A stretch of DNA of 64,000 bases from Acanthosepion esculentum (lineage: Eukaryota; Mollusca; Cephalopoda; Sepiida; Sepiidae): contig OZ038498.1 in NCBI GenBank assembly GCA_964036315.1, positions 8,408,136 to 8,472,135 on the forward strand, written 5' to 3'. The first letter of the stretch is position 1. Every line of letters begins with the position of its first letter. Under the pieces are notes generated by a model. It was not told the origin of the DNA, ran no database searches, and saw nothing but the letters and a program-made list of their open reading frames with translations. Position numbers and translations under genes: made by a program. Of the stretch, positions 44,698 through 56,079 are shown piece after piece.

Positions 44698-44849
44698 TTA
44701 GGCAGCAATCCTTCTTTCATGCACATTTCATTAAAAACGACAGACAAGGTGCTTTTATTTAGTTTTTTTTATACAATTTCTCATGCGATCTAATAATGTT
44801 TTTCTTTTCGGATGATAAATTATATAAAAACTGTCCGAATGTTCTTTTT

Positions 44850-44891
44850 ATCCGAGCGCTTTCGGCTATACATTTAGCCATTTTCAAGGAT
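44850..44891 (-). ncRNA. Hammerhead-like motif, family C left, with U3/A8
   Basis: Helix I AUCC (44891-44888) with GGAU (44853-44850). Core UUGAAAA (44887-44881). Helix II GGCU with AGCC. GAA (44863-44861). Palindrome AGCGCU (44860-44855). C17 at 44854. Core positions 3 and 8 are U and A. Confidence 0.6.
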
Positions 44892-45164
44892 TACATTTTA
44901 ACTGTTAGAAATATAAATAGTTTGTTATATGTATGTATTATAAAATGTTCATTTTTTTGTTTCAAAACACGGTCAAGATCTTATGTCCATGTTCAAAGTT
45001 AATATTATTAAAGGTTGGTTTGTTTGTTTTTATTAATAAGGCTTCCATTATTTTTAGCCTTTTTTGCATGTGGAAGATGCTTTTATATTAGTGTTGTCGA
45101 CAAGTATGTTCCGAATATTGTCCGATAGGTCTCCATGAATATTTAAATGAGGATTAATAATATA

Positions 45165-45206
45165 ATCCTTGAAAATGGCTAAATGTATAGCCGAAAGCGC
45201 TCGGAT
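45165..45206 (+). ncRNA. Hammerhead-like motif, family C right, with U3/A8
   Basis: Same as the left arm: AUCC (45165-45168), UUGAAAA (45169-45175), GGCU/AGCC, GAA (45193-45195), AGCGCU (45196-45201), C17 (45202), GGAU (45203-45206). Confidence 0.6.
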
Positions 45207-45337
45207 AAAAAGAACATTCGGACATTTTTTATATAATTTATCATTCGAAAAGAAAAACATTATTAGATCGCATGAGAAATTGTATAAAAGACTAAATAAA
45301 AGCACCTTGTCAGCCGTTTTTTAATGACATGTACACA

Positions 45338-45400
45338 CATATATATATATATATATATATGTGTATGTGTGTGTATGCGCGTGTGTGTGTGTGTGTAAAC
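45338..45400. repeat. (TA)n(TG)n microsatellite
   Basis: A TA run then TG with CG interruptions. Confidence 0.9.
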
Positions 45401-45404
45401 ATTA

Positions 45405-46420
45405 TATATATCGTTTTCCCACACTGTTAGCATATATTCTGATTCATTTCCTGGCATTATCAGCTGTCTATTTTTTGTTTTTTTATTTTTTGTTTTAATC
45501 GAGTATGTTAACTCTCATCTGATTCGTGTCTTCTATCCTCTGCAGGACTTGCTGTTGTCGCTTGTACTTCGCTTAAGGCTTTCCGCCTTGAGTTCGTGAC
45601 GTGTTCCAACAATTCTATATTACCTCTTTTTTGACTACATGTTTTTGTTTCAAAATCGCTCTGGGGTTTGTTGAATTGTAGTTTGGGCGTTGCTTGTGGC
45701 TTCATAATTTTAGTTGTTTACTTAATAATTACGCGCATTGAATATATTCACATAATTACATATTTTCATTTTCATTTTTACGGTACTTATATAATTATTT
45801 AAAAGCATAATTAGAAAGAAGATTCACAGTGAAAATATTTTGAGGAAAAAAAAACGGAGCAAGCAGTGAAAACTACTACATGCATCTCAATCAGCTTCAA
45901 GCATATTTTTCGGATTTACTTTTGTTTTTAATGTCTTACAATAATCGGATGGACACATAGTTTTACACGGAGATTTCTTCCCACGCGTGTTTGGGTGGAG
46001 ACTCTATCTGGTGAAAGGTTGAGAAGCCAGAGGAAGAAAGTTAGCATTGATAAGTTGACAAGTCGGGCAGAAACTGGATGTACGTTTTGAACAATTATTC
46101 CTCATGTTGTTTCTCGTTCCATTGATTACGTGTTTGACTCATCGGATACGTGACCTTTTACTCATGAAGAGAAATCACCCTGCCGACTCTCCCAATGTGT
46201 GCGAGGGCTTTTCTCTGCTAAGTGGTCCGCTAACGTGAAAATCGAAAGGTGAAATAGAAAAATAAGTAATTTAAGGGAAGACTTTTTGACTTATAATTGA
46301 TGGCAAATAGATCTATACTTGATATATGAACGCATCAATTTTAAACAGGTACACAAGTCATACCTTTATTAGAAGCGATATGTCATATAAACATACTCAT
46401 GAGTGCGAAATTACATATAT
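45405..46420. other. Unassigned spacer
   Basis: Nothing recognised. Confidence 0.35.
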
Positions 46421-46424
46421 ATAT

Positions 46425-46570
46425 AACGATGTTTGGGCACTTCAAGGCGATGTAATGGTTGGCAAGCTTGTCTCGCTAACACGAATGAGTAGTGAGATCA
46501 ATCTTCACTGGGTGCCACATACTTCCAGCCTTGCGCCACATCTAAGTTACGCTTAGAAAATCGCTATATA
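46425..46570 (+). mobile_element. SINE-4 copy
   Basis: The tRNA-like head has GATGTAATGGTTGGCAAGC (box A region) and GAGATCAATCTTC (box B region). The body GGGTGCCACATACTTCC...GCCACATCTAAG and a CGCTTAGAAAATCGCTAT end follow. Related minus-strand copies are at 47185 and 51185. Confidence 0.65.
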
Positions 46571-46681
46571 TAGCGATGTTATAACATATTTATGTTATAA
46601 TTCTTAAATAAATATTATTCGCTCCACTTTGTATTGAGCACTTTTTAAAAAATAGTGTTTTTACTTATATCAACCTTGTAT

Positions 46682-46686
<5 letters not shown>
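46570..46686 (+). mobile_element. Family H element end, starting near the predicted ribozyme cleavage site
   Basis: It matches the family H segment downstream of its cleavage site (TAGCGATGTTATAACAT, then ACTTTGTATTGAGCACTTTT and AATAGTGTTTTTAC) and runs into (TA)n. The homology begins at the position corresponding to base 1.1. Confidence 0.6.

Positions 46687-46740
<54 letters not shown>
46687..46740. repeat. (TA)n microsatellite
   Basis: A perfect TA run, 3' border of elements on both sides. Confidence 0.95.
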
Positions 46741-46743
<3 letters not shown>

Positions 46744-46918
46744 GCACATTTCATTAAATAATATAGACAAGTTTTGTCTATTTATTTTAAGTAAGTTCCT
46801 TTCATAATGTCTGATAATCTTTATAACATTATCATTGAAAGTCGAAAGAAAATCACCATATTGATACATGTTTAAATCCAATCTAAGCTTTCGGCTTACA
46901 TAAGCTATTATCAAAGAT
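46741..46918 (-). mobile_element. Family E element end
   Basis: Minus strand from the hammerhead-like motif to (TA)n. It includes ATTATTTAATGAAATGTGC next to the TA run, a border also seen in diverged form at 44710 and 54585. Confidence 0.6.
46881..46918 (-). ncRNA. Hammerhead-like motif, family E, with U3/A8
   Basis: Helix I AUCU (46918-46915) with AGAU (46884-46881). Core UUGAUAA (46914-46908). Helix II GCUU with AAGC (one to two extra bases at its base). GAA (46892-46890). Palindrome AGCU (46889-46886). U17 at 46885. Positions 3 and 8 are U and A. Confidence 0.5.
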
Positions 46919-47184
46919 GACAATTACATTTCAATATACCAAACAACACACGGACGAAACAATAATGATAGTCTGTTTTTGTTGCATGAAAAATTTCAAA
47001 GGAACGACAAACTTGTGTATACGAGAAGCGGCAGCGAAAAACGCACCGCAGCTCACACATGACCACGTGAGAGTGAAGATGAGAAGTATTAAGTATGGGA
47101 AGCCGTTGGTATAAACAAATGGCTTCTGTTATCAATTTTCGTTCGTGTATTGTTACACCGCCTCGAGGTGTCCAGTTAGTTCAA

Positions 47185-47330
47185 ATAAATAGTGATTTTC
47201 CAAGCGTAGCACGGATGTGACACAATGCCGAAAGTATTGGGTACCGAGTGAGGATCGAACTCACTACTCAGTCGTAATTGTTCTAGCGATATATATATTG
47301 TTGTGTAGGATCCACCTAATCTGCATAGGT
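47185..47330 (-). mobile_element. SINE-4 copy, minus strand
   Basis: The reverse complement has GTAGTGAGTTCGATCCTCAC (box B) and the CACATCCGTGC...TTGGAAAATCACTATT end. Confidence 0.65.
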
Positions 47331-47579
47331 GACTATCAACTATATAAATAATGGTTGGTACCGGAAGACGAGGGAAGGGAATCACGAGATCCAACTAGAG
47401 ACTCTGATCGACTGCGACTATCAACACATTCTCCAGGAACGTCTTCCCAGAAATATACAGAAATACTATATGTACTTATTGTGTACACTTTCTTGTTATA
47501 ATACATTCTTGTTCTAAGTACATTTTGTGTTGCATTATTATTCCATGCAATAGGCGAGATTCAACATTGAGTCAAGACT

Positions 47580-47583
<4 letters not shown>

Positions 47584-47626
<43 letters not shown>

Positions 47627-47634
47627 CGTGTGTG
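47584..47634. repeat. (TA)n(TG)n microsatellite
   Basis: A TA run then short TG. Confidence 0.9.
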
Positions 47635-47784
47635 TAAGGAGACTGTGTGTGGGGAAAGGATATACTGCTTTAGCATAAAATATTTTAAGTTGTTAAAATC
47701 TACTTGTGAATTCCGGGTGCAAGTTTTACGCGTGTAAACAAGAGCTTCCAAATTCGTAACAATTCTTTTAATTGAACTATTACA

Positions 47785-49931
47785 TTGCATGTAATAATTG
47801 AACCATTACATATAATAATTGAACCATTGCATATAATAATTGAACCATTACATATAATAATTGAACCATTACATGTAATAATTGAACCATTGCATATAAT
47901 AATTGAACCATTACATATAATAATTGAACCATTACATGTAATAATTGAACCATTGCATATAATAATTGAACCATTACATATAATAATTGAACCATTACAT
48001 GTAATAATTGAACCTTTACATATAATAATTGAACCATTACATGTAATAATTGAACCATTGCATATAATAATTGAACCATTACATATAATAATTGAACCAT
48101 TACATGTAATAATTGAACCATTGCATATAATAATTGAACCATTACATATAATAATTGAACCATTACATGTAATAATTGAACCATTGCATATAATAATTGA
48201 ACCATTACATATAATAATTGAACCATTACATGTAATAATTGAACCATTGCATATAATAATTGAACCATTGCATATAATAATTGAACCATTACATGTAATA
48301 ATTGAACCTTTACATATAATAATTGAACCATTACATGTAATAATTGAACCATTGCATATAATAATTGAACCATTACATGTAATAATTGAACCTTTACATA
48401 TAATAATTGAACCATTACATATAATAATTGAACCATTACATGTAATAATTGAACCATTACATGTAATAATTGAACCATTGCATATAATAATTGAACCATT
48501 ACATATAATAATTGAACCATTACATGTAATAATTGAACCATTGCATATAATAATTGAACCATTACATATAATAATTGAACCATTACATATAATAATTGAA
48601 CCATTACATGTAATAATTGAACCATTACATGTAATAATTGAACCATTGCATATAATAATTGAACCTTTACATATAATAATTGAACCATTACATATAATAA
48701 TTGAACCATTACATGTAATAATTGAACCATTACATGTAATAATTGAACCATTGCATATAATAATTGAACCTTTACATATAATAATTGAACCATTACATAT
48801 AATAATTGAACCATTGCATATAATAATTGAACCTTTACATATAATAATTGAACCATTACATATAATAATTGAACCATTGCATATAATAATTGAACCATTA
48901 CATGTAATAATTGAACCTTTACATATAATAATTGAACCATTACATATAATAATTGAACCATTACATGTAATAATTGAACCATTGCATATAATAATTGAAC
49001 CATTACATATAATAATTGAACCATTACATGTAATAATTGAACCATTGCATATAATAATTGAACCATTACATATAATAATTGAACCATTACATGTAATAAT
49101 TGAACCATTACATGTAATAATTGAACCATTGCATATAATAATTGAACCATTACATATAATAATTGAACCATTACATGTAATAATTGAACCATTGCATATA
49201 ATAATTGAACCATTACATATAATAATTGAACCATTACATGTAATAATTGAACCATTACATGTAATAATTGAACCATTGCATATAATAATTGAACCATTAC
49301 ATATAATAATTGAACCATTACATGTAATAATTGAACCATTGCATATAATAATTGAACCATTGCATATAATAATTGAACCATTACATGTAATAATTGAACC
49401 ATTACATGTAATAATTGAACCATTGCATATAATAATTGAACCATTACATATAATAATTGAACCATTACATGTAATAATTGAACCATTACATGTAATAATT
49501 GAACCATTGCATATAATAATTGAACCATTACATATAATAATTGAACCATTACATGTAATAATTGAACCATTGCATATAATAATTGAACCATTACATATAA
49601 TAATTGAACCATTACATGTAATAATTGAACCATTGCATATAATAATTGAACCATTACATATAATAATTGAACCATTACATGTAATAATTGAACCATTGCA
49701 TATAATAATTGAACCATTACATATAATAATTGAACCATTACATGTAATAATTGAACCTTTACATATAATAATTGAACCATTACATGTAATAATTGAACCA
49801 TTGCATATAATAATTGAACCATTACATATAATAATTGAACCATTACATGTAATAATTGAACCATTGCATATAATAATTGAACCATTACATATAATAATTG
49901 AACCATTACATGTAATAATTGAACCATTACA
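47785..49931. repeat. 21-bp minisatellite, about 102 units, open on both strands
   Basis: Unit: AATAATTGAACCATTACAT plus two variable positions. Three variants (GCATAT, ACATAT and ACATGT after the CCATT/CCTTT) mostly follow one another in order, giving a 63-bp higher-order unit. As 21 is divisible by 3 and neither frame has a stop, it reads open for about 2.1 kb on both strands (heptads HIIIEPL on plus and VMVQLLY on minus). I regard both as non-coding. Confidence 0.97.
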
Positions 49932-49933
49932 TA

Positions 49934-50305
49934 CAGGGTGTCCATAAAGTTCGTGTGCACTTTAAAAAAAATTATAACTTTATATTTATATTTGTGATAG
50001 AAATAATCTGTAAAATATGTTATAAAGTTTAATGTACCAAGTTTTAAGTATAGCTAAAATAACTAATGTGATTTCAGGCATTACTGTAAATCAGTTGGCA
50101 AATGTTTTCCGTGAACTGCAAAATCGTATTACCCTTTGTATTGCTAATGATGGAAGACATGTGGAAACTCAAATAAAATTTCAATAAAACCTTAAAAAAT
50201 ATATAGATCTACTTCTTTCTAATCCTTTTTACAAATTATTTCTATCGCAAATACAAATAAAGTTATAATTTTTTTAAAGTGCACACGGACTTTATGGACA
50301 CACTG
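49934..50305. mobile_element. Mariner-type MITE with long inverted repeats
   Basis: The ends CAGGGTGTCCATAAAG and, inverted, CAGTGTGTCCATAAAG continue as imperfect inverted repeats of about 80 bp (GTGCACTTTAAAAAAATTAT, AACTTTATTTGTATTTG-like). It is flanked by TA at 49932-49933 and 50306-50307. The 372-bp length and lack of a frame make it non-autonomous. Confidence 0.9.
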
Positions 50306-50309
50306 TATA

Positions 50310-50710
50310 ATATACTGTCTAAAATTCTGTTGTTAAGTGCTACGAGTTCCTCTTTTACTCTCTAGATTAAAATGTTTTCGAGTGTCAGGATACGTCACTT
50401 GTTTTAAATGTTTATCACATCAACTAATTTGCATAGTTTTTGTTTCGTGTTACTATTAATTCTCCAACTTAGTGATACTCTTCTATGAATAATAGAGCCA
50501 CAGATTTTCCACCCAGTGGCTGCAATTTTGGTTTCTGGAGATAGTTGTTTTTTTACAAGAATGAATTTAGAGTTTTCCTTCTCCCAGGCTGGTTGTTTTA
50601 TTAATTCATTCATTCATTTTCTATGGATTATCAACTATTTTCAGGTTACTTAAAGCCAGAAAATATTTTTAAATGATAACAATCTTTTTGAGATAATAAT
50701 GATTTAGTGA
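50310..50710. other. Unassigned spacer
   Basis: Nothing recognised. Confidence 0.35.
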
Positions 50711-50714
50711 TAGA

Positions 50715-51005
50715 AGTCTTACTAATTAATCCATAGCTGGGGGATAAGAGTCAGATTCATAACCTTTTCCAACAGTATGTACGTATGTGGATATAAGGAA
50801 ACCAACTGGAATTGGATATCCATTACACCACCCGCACATCCAAGCTTCCAGCACTTGGTATTCCCAAGCGTTAACCCAAGTTCGATGCTGCTTTATTTTG
50901 TGATCCTTCGGGAACTGATGTTTCAGCATGATATGGCCGCAAGCCCCCAGACTGGTTCTCAAACAAGGCTAAGGATCCCAGTCTACCCTGCTATTTAAAC
51001 CATAT
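50715..51005 (-). mobile_element. SINE-2 copy, minus strand
   Basis: The reverse complement has TATGGTTTAAATAGCAGGGT at the SINE-2 body and ATATCCAATTCCAGTTGGTT in the box B region, in the order of the other copies but diverged. Confidence 0.5.
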
Positions 51006-51184
51006 CTAAGGGAGGAGAGAAAAGATGGATATTTTCCTAAAGATATTTATGCGAAAGTAAATCCAACGAATGGGATATCAGCAAACCGGTTTCACTTTCG
51101 GCGCCGTCAACCACTACATTAGTCGTACACCAAACACTATACTTATTGTCACTAAATTATAGTTAAGGTCCCGAAATAGTGCTA

Positions 51185-51265
51185 AAGCATATAGTGATTT
51201 TCTAAGCGTTGCTTAGATGTGGCACAAGGTTGAAAGTTCGGAGCACCCAGTGAGGATAGTGCTTA
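51185..51265 (-). mobile_element. SINE-4 3' fragment, minus strand
   Basis: It matches the SINE-4 3' end (TAGTGATTTTCTAAGCG, AGATGTGGCACAAG, CACCCAGTGAGGAT on the plus strand). Confidence 0.6.
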
Positions 51266-51269
51266 AGCA

Positions 51270-52145
51270 TATGGTTATCTTAAAAATTGTATAATCAACA
51301 GTACTAAGATTTATGTGGAATGATGGTTTCTTTTTTTTCATTCAAAAGCACTCACATTCCTGTTCGCTTTCTACATAATAGCGTAAAATATATAGAGATT
51401 TACAGACTAAAGCAAGCATAAATATCGCGTTTAATGTTCTTTTTCGATGGATCGTGCATGAAAAATATGTTTACAACCAATAAAGGAAACTCCTGTTATT
51501 TCCTTTCATGACGTGCGCGTCTTGTAACCTATTACTGTTATATACTGAATGCGATCCTCACCGGCTTCACCATGCGTGTGTCTTAGAGTCTGACATCACA
51601 AATATAGCAAATACCAATTTCTTTACATTATAGTCTATTTTAACGTTTTCTTCTTATGTCCAAGATTTCGTGATTAGATTTATTGAATGTTCCGTGACTT
51701 CATTTTTACTGCCAAAAATGACTCGATAAGTCTCAGGCGATTTTTGCTCGTCGTCTAAAAGTAACTGACCTTTAAAAGGAAAAGTGAAAATAAAAATTGT
51801 ATTCGTAAGTAGAATAAATCCCACGAGTGCTATTTGATAACTGCAAACTTTGATCAAAAACTTTTGATTGAGACGTTTCTAGCGGATTTAGGCCCCGAAA
51901 ATATCCCAAAACAGATTGAAAATGACTAATGAAAAGTATTTCCCTAGTTTTTAATTACTAAAGCAATGTGTGCTTTCATGAAAATTAATTTTTTTTTTAA
52001 AGATTTTCTAATACAGTTTTTTTCCTCATCTCATAATAGAATCCATCCTTAACTCAGATCTGCTGTGGTTTCCCTTCCCAGAAAACATACTTAGGGGGTT
52101 GCGACTACAAAGAATATATCTGCCAAATGTTTGTATTTCTGCAAC
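51270..52145. other. Unassigned AT-rich spacer
   Basis: Nothing recognised. Confidence 0.35.
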
Positions 52146-52149
52146 GCTT

Positions 52150-52330
52150 TTCTTCAAGATCTATAACTCTGAGATGAAGTATTATGATTATTGCATTATT
52201 CGGACTGTTATCCTCATTTTTATTGTCATATTCTAATCACCTGAAGAAGGCCGTACAACGGCTGAAACATTGTGAATATGACAATGAAGATGAGGTTAAC
52301 AGTCCGAATAATGTAAATAATGCAAGTAAC
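52150..52330 (+). mobile_element. SINE-1 tail pair around a hammerhead-like core
   Basis: The left part (52150-52232) is the reverse complement of the SINE-1 tail. The right part (from 52231) carries TTCTAATCAC, CTGAAGA (52241-52247), a short stem GGCCG/CGGCU, GAA (52264-52266), ACAUU and GUGAAUAUGACAAUG, so UCAC can pair with GUGA. Confidence 0.7.
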
Positions 52331-52654
52331 GTTTTTCTTGTTCTGTAATTTCTCCTGCGAGATGGGTGATCTTGATATGTTACCCTGTTACGATTTACCC
52401 TAAAGAGAGAAATCGAAAACAAACGGAAAAGAATATTTCTCTCAACTCAGGTAAATTTTGGTCCATGACTGAATTTATTAAGTCTTTCCTGAATTCAGTA
52501 TTAAATCGAGTTTCACTTAGTTTGGCGTGAAACAAAAACAGCGGAAGACCGACATGTGTCAACAAGATGAGCTGGTTGACTATCGAGATATGCTAGACGC
52601 TAATCAGGGCATTCTGTCATGTTTCTGCAATTAGAAAAGACACTATATACCATA

Positions 52655-52810
52655 GCGACGAGGATTGATGAGTCGACGAGATGAGTTCAAATTCCAATCG
52701 AGTTCCTTGCATTCACTTACGTGCCTTGGGAAAGGTATAAAATAAATCCATCACTTCTCCCTCCGGTGATAGGTAAATAGCAGGGCAGACTGGGTCTAAT
52801 AAATATCAGG
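52655..52810 (+). mobile_element. SINE-2 copy
   Basis: GAGTTCAAATTCCAATCGAG (box B), TGCATTCACTTACGTGCC, TTGGGAAAGGTATAAAAT, AGGTAAATAGCAGGGCAGAC. Confidence 0.7.
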
Positions 52811-53204
52811 CCCAGGAAACACCACTGCTACTGCGGCTATAGTACATGTGGGGCTCCGACAACCGTAATGGGTCACGTGACATGTCATCGATTGATGCTT
52901 ATCATACAGCCTGGCTTCAGATTTTTGGTCATATTGCTTTTAAATAAGATTTTGATCCTAACGGTGTGTTCTTTTGTCTAAGTTGGCCTTATCTAACAAT
53001 CATTTAAAGTAATTTTCAGCATTATTTGAGTCTAACTAAATCTATGGCGAATAAACTGATTTTAGATAGATTAATTTGTTTTTGTACACCAAATATGTTA
53101 TCACTTACCCATGCGTAATAAGCAATGAATTCTGAGTTCGCCAATCACAGGTAAGAAGAAATCAAGCCATAAGAGGTTGGAAATCTAAACTGTTGAGGAG
53201 TTTC

Positions 53205-53555
53205 GTTTGGTGTTTGGTTTGGTGTATTTTACGGCATATCAACCTCCAAGCGTTATTTAATGCCGACAAGATTTTTATTGCTGGTAATATTTTTTTCAAA
53301 AATGTATTATTGGTAATATTTTTTCCAAAAATGTTTTGCTGGTAAGATTTTTTGTTTCAAAAATGTATTGTTGATAATAATTATTCTGAAAATATATTGC
53401 TGGTATTAAAGCCTATTCATAGTGTTTTGAATCCAGTTTGGGAGTTACCTCTTGCCCATAGCTGGGAACCTAACAAGTGTTTCCACGCTCGTCAAAACCT
53501 GCTGATCAGGGGCTTGCTGTTGGATATAGTCTATCGTCTTACCCAGGACGCCTAT
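53205..53555 (+). repeat. DR-A copy
   Basis: TTTTACGGCATATCAACCTC, about three CTGGTAATATTTTT units, then the diverged end with TTGCCCATAGCTGGGA and CGTCTTACCCAGGACGCC. Confidence 0.75.
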
Positions 53556-53559
53556 TGAG

Positions 53560-54144
53560 ATGTAATATTAATTTCTCCGTCGTTTTTCTTTCGCATCTTC
53601 GTTTACACATCCAGTTATGAACGACACAACAAAGGAAGTACCAACTGCTCGTTTCAAAAGCATAGATCTGTGCAAGACTTCCGTTCATGAATGCTGTTTA
53701 TAATACGCTCAGTAGTTCGTGTGTTAATCGATAATTTCTCCCAATTAAAATGATTCATCATTCATTCTGAGGGCAAGCTGATCGCAGCATACTGTCATCT
53801 TTCCTTTGTGTGTATATTTGAAGATAGGAAATATTACTTAAGATCAATAACAAAACTAGATGAATTAATATCTAGATATATTTGCCTTGCAGAGTTTTTT
53901 TTTTTTTTCGATTTCTAAATACGATTAGCTTCATTTATTCGGCTTGGGGTCAAATTTAAATCACTTTTCATCTACCGTTTTTAATCCCACTTTAAATTAG
54001 TTGCTGGTCACTAAATATAAGAACTTGAAAAAATAGATTCATCAAACTGGGTAAAAAAAATTAATTTCTTGAGTATGGAATTTGAAAAGCAATAAGGAAA
54101 AATAAGGACAGGTGGTAAACATGAATTAGAACCAATAGGTTCTC
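53560..54144. other. Unassigned AT-rich spacer
   Basis: Nothing recognised. Confidence 0.35.

Positions 54145-54217
<73 letters not shown>
54145..54217. repeat. (TA)n microsatellite
   Basis: A TA run with one CA interruption. Confidence 0.95.
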
Positions 54218-54219
<2 letters not shown>

Positions 54220-54458
54220 ATTATAGTATAGTATATTACATTCGAAGATATATGTAACAGCGACTTAAATGAATTCACGTTTAGATGCATATCATCGCAT
54301 CTCATCAGGCGGTGGTAAATGAGTGTTATTACAATTTTTTTAATTATTTGCAAAGAGTCTCTTTTCCCGCGAAAAAAGGAAAAAAGAAATAAGAAAAGTA
54401 AGAGATAAAGAAAGACATAAGATAATGTCTCAACTAAAAAAAAGTAAGTCATTTCATT

Positions 54459-54572
<114 letters not shown>

Positions 54573-54738
54573 TGTTTTTTCATTGAATAATATAGACATA
54601 TTATGTCTGTTTATTTTTATATGGATCCTTTCCAGTTTTTTAATCAGTTCCTTAATCTTGAGATGAAATTCATTAAGGAATTCCCCGTAGTTTTTTCATG
54701 CCCTAGTACTTTCGATCTCTTTCAACCCACCATCGGGG
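54573..54738 (-). mobile_element. Family I element end
   Basis: Minus strand from a hammerhead-like remnant to the TA/TG array. The border CATTGAATAATATAGACA (plus strand) is like that of family E. Confidence 0.5.
54701..54738 (-). ncRNA. Hammerhead-like remnant, family I
   Basis: Core CCGAUGG (54736-54730; two changes), weak helix II, GAA (54713-54711), palindrome AGUACU (54710-54705), A17 (54704), then GGG pairing partly with CC. Confidence 0.4.
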
Positions 54739-54815
54739 TAAATTACAAAAACAGACTTATTGTAACTGTGAAAAATTAGCATTTCGTTGTGTTGGTGATT
54801 TAAAAAAAAAACACG

Positions 54816-54817
<2 letters not shown>

Positions 54818-54887
<70 letters not shown>
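54818..54887. repeat. (TA)n microsatellite
   Basis: A perfect TA run. Confidence 0.95.
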
Positions 54888-54889
<2 letters not shown>

Positions 54890-55395
54890 AGAATTCGTTT
54901 AAAAATACACCCATACCCCGCTAAACTTAACCTCTTTTTCGAATGTAACACATAATTGATACAACAATAGTTAATAAAAATGAACACGCTACCGCCCCTG
55001 TCTAACTGATTAGCTTTCTCTGTATCCTTGGAAACAGGAAATTATGGATTTATATGTGCGTTTAAAACTCAGTAAATTCAAAAATAAGTTATTCCAAAAT
55101 TCGCTTGAAGATGAAACAGAACTCATGCTTTTAATTTAATTATATAATTTATAAGTTTTTAGCTTCAGTTTTTGAAACATTAGTACTGTGTAGCGAAGAA
55201 ATCATATTTTAAATCAGTTAATTTTATAATATTTATGCTCTGTAAATTTACATTCAGCACTGTTTTGTAAAAATAAAAAAATATCAATAAGAACACCGGA
55301 TTATATATCTTACTGTTCTTTCTACATAACCGAACAGCTTTAAATAAGGAATAATAGAGGTATAATTTATCTATAATAGGTAATATAGTTCAAAA
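54890..55395. other. Unassigned AT-rich spacer
   Basis: Nothing recognised. Confidence 0.35.
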
Positions 55396-55397
55396 TA

Positions 55398-55996
55398 TTT
55401 AATAATCTATGGGTCCTCCTTTATTTTGAATAACCTTTTCAACCCTTTTTGGCATTGACTTTATTAGGTTCTGGCAAATCTCATCTCCAAGCATTGAATT
55501 CCATTCGAATATGAAATTCCCAATCTAATCCTCTTTGTTGCTCAACTGCTTTCTCGAGAGCCTGTACTTTATAATGCTCCATAAGTTTTCTATGGGGTTG
55601 AGGTCAGGAGATTGGGGCGGCCATGTCATAACACTCAGCTGCTTCTCATCAAAGTATTCATCAATTTTGATTTGTGACAGGGAGCATTATCCTGCATAAA
55701 AATGAGCTTGGTGGGGTAGATTTGCACCCTTTCAGCAGAAGGGAGCAGACAAGACTAAAATTCTCTTGTATTACTCGCCCCTGAGGGTCTTTTCAATAGG
55801 TTTTAAGAAACTAGTTCCATGGAAAAAAAAGGATCCCCAGAACATTATACTGAACGGATGCTTGACAGTACTTACTGCTAAATTCAAAGAGCTTTCAAAG
55901 CTTCTTCTTCGGATTTTAGATCGCTTATCCTTTGAATTTAGCTCAACTTTCGTTTCATAGTAAAAAGTATCAGGTGAGTCACTTTTATCGAACAGC

Positions 55997-55998
<2 letters not shown>
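55398..55998 (-). pseudogene. Tc1-like transposase, C-terminal two thirds
   Basis: Minus strand: LFDKSDSPDTFYYETKVELN (first catalytic D region), TVKHPFSIMFWGSFFFHGTS, then frame-shifted QDNAPCHKSK (second D), IDEYFDEKQLSVMTWPPQSP, DLNPIENLWS with the catalytic E, IFEWNSMLGDEICQNLIKSM and PKRVEKVIQNKGGPID as C-terminus. DDE residues are largely present, but at least two frameshifts and an upstream truncation at a (TG)n array make it inactive. Confidence 0.9.

Positions 55999-56000
<2 letters not shown>

Positions 56001-56075
<75 letters not shown>
56001..56075. repeat. (TG)n microsatellite
   Basis: An uninterrupted TG run that truncates the Tc1 relic. Confidence 0.95.
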
Positions 56076-56076
<1 letters not shown>

Positions 56077-56079
56077 GAA

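Larger units (their letters stand above)
44735..45330. mobile_element. Family C inverted element pair
   Basis: Arms about 44735-44900 (minus) and 45165-45315 (plus) are near-perfect complements (ATACAATTTCTCATGCGATC, ATAATGTTTTTCTTTTCGGA, GTCCGAATGTTCTTTTTATC). The spacer is about 265 bp. Both outer sides meet TA/TG arrays. Each arm starts at a hammerhead-like motif. Confidence 0.8.

Noticed and set aside
47785..49960. Open frames of 720 and 726 codons on opposite strands
   Set aside because: They are produced by a 21-bp tandem repeat with no stop in one frame per strand; no promoter, no non-repetitive protein part and no codon-level constraint is visible.
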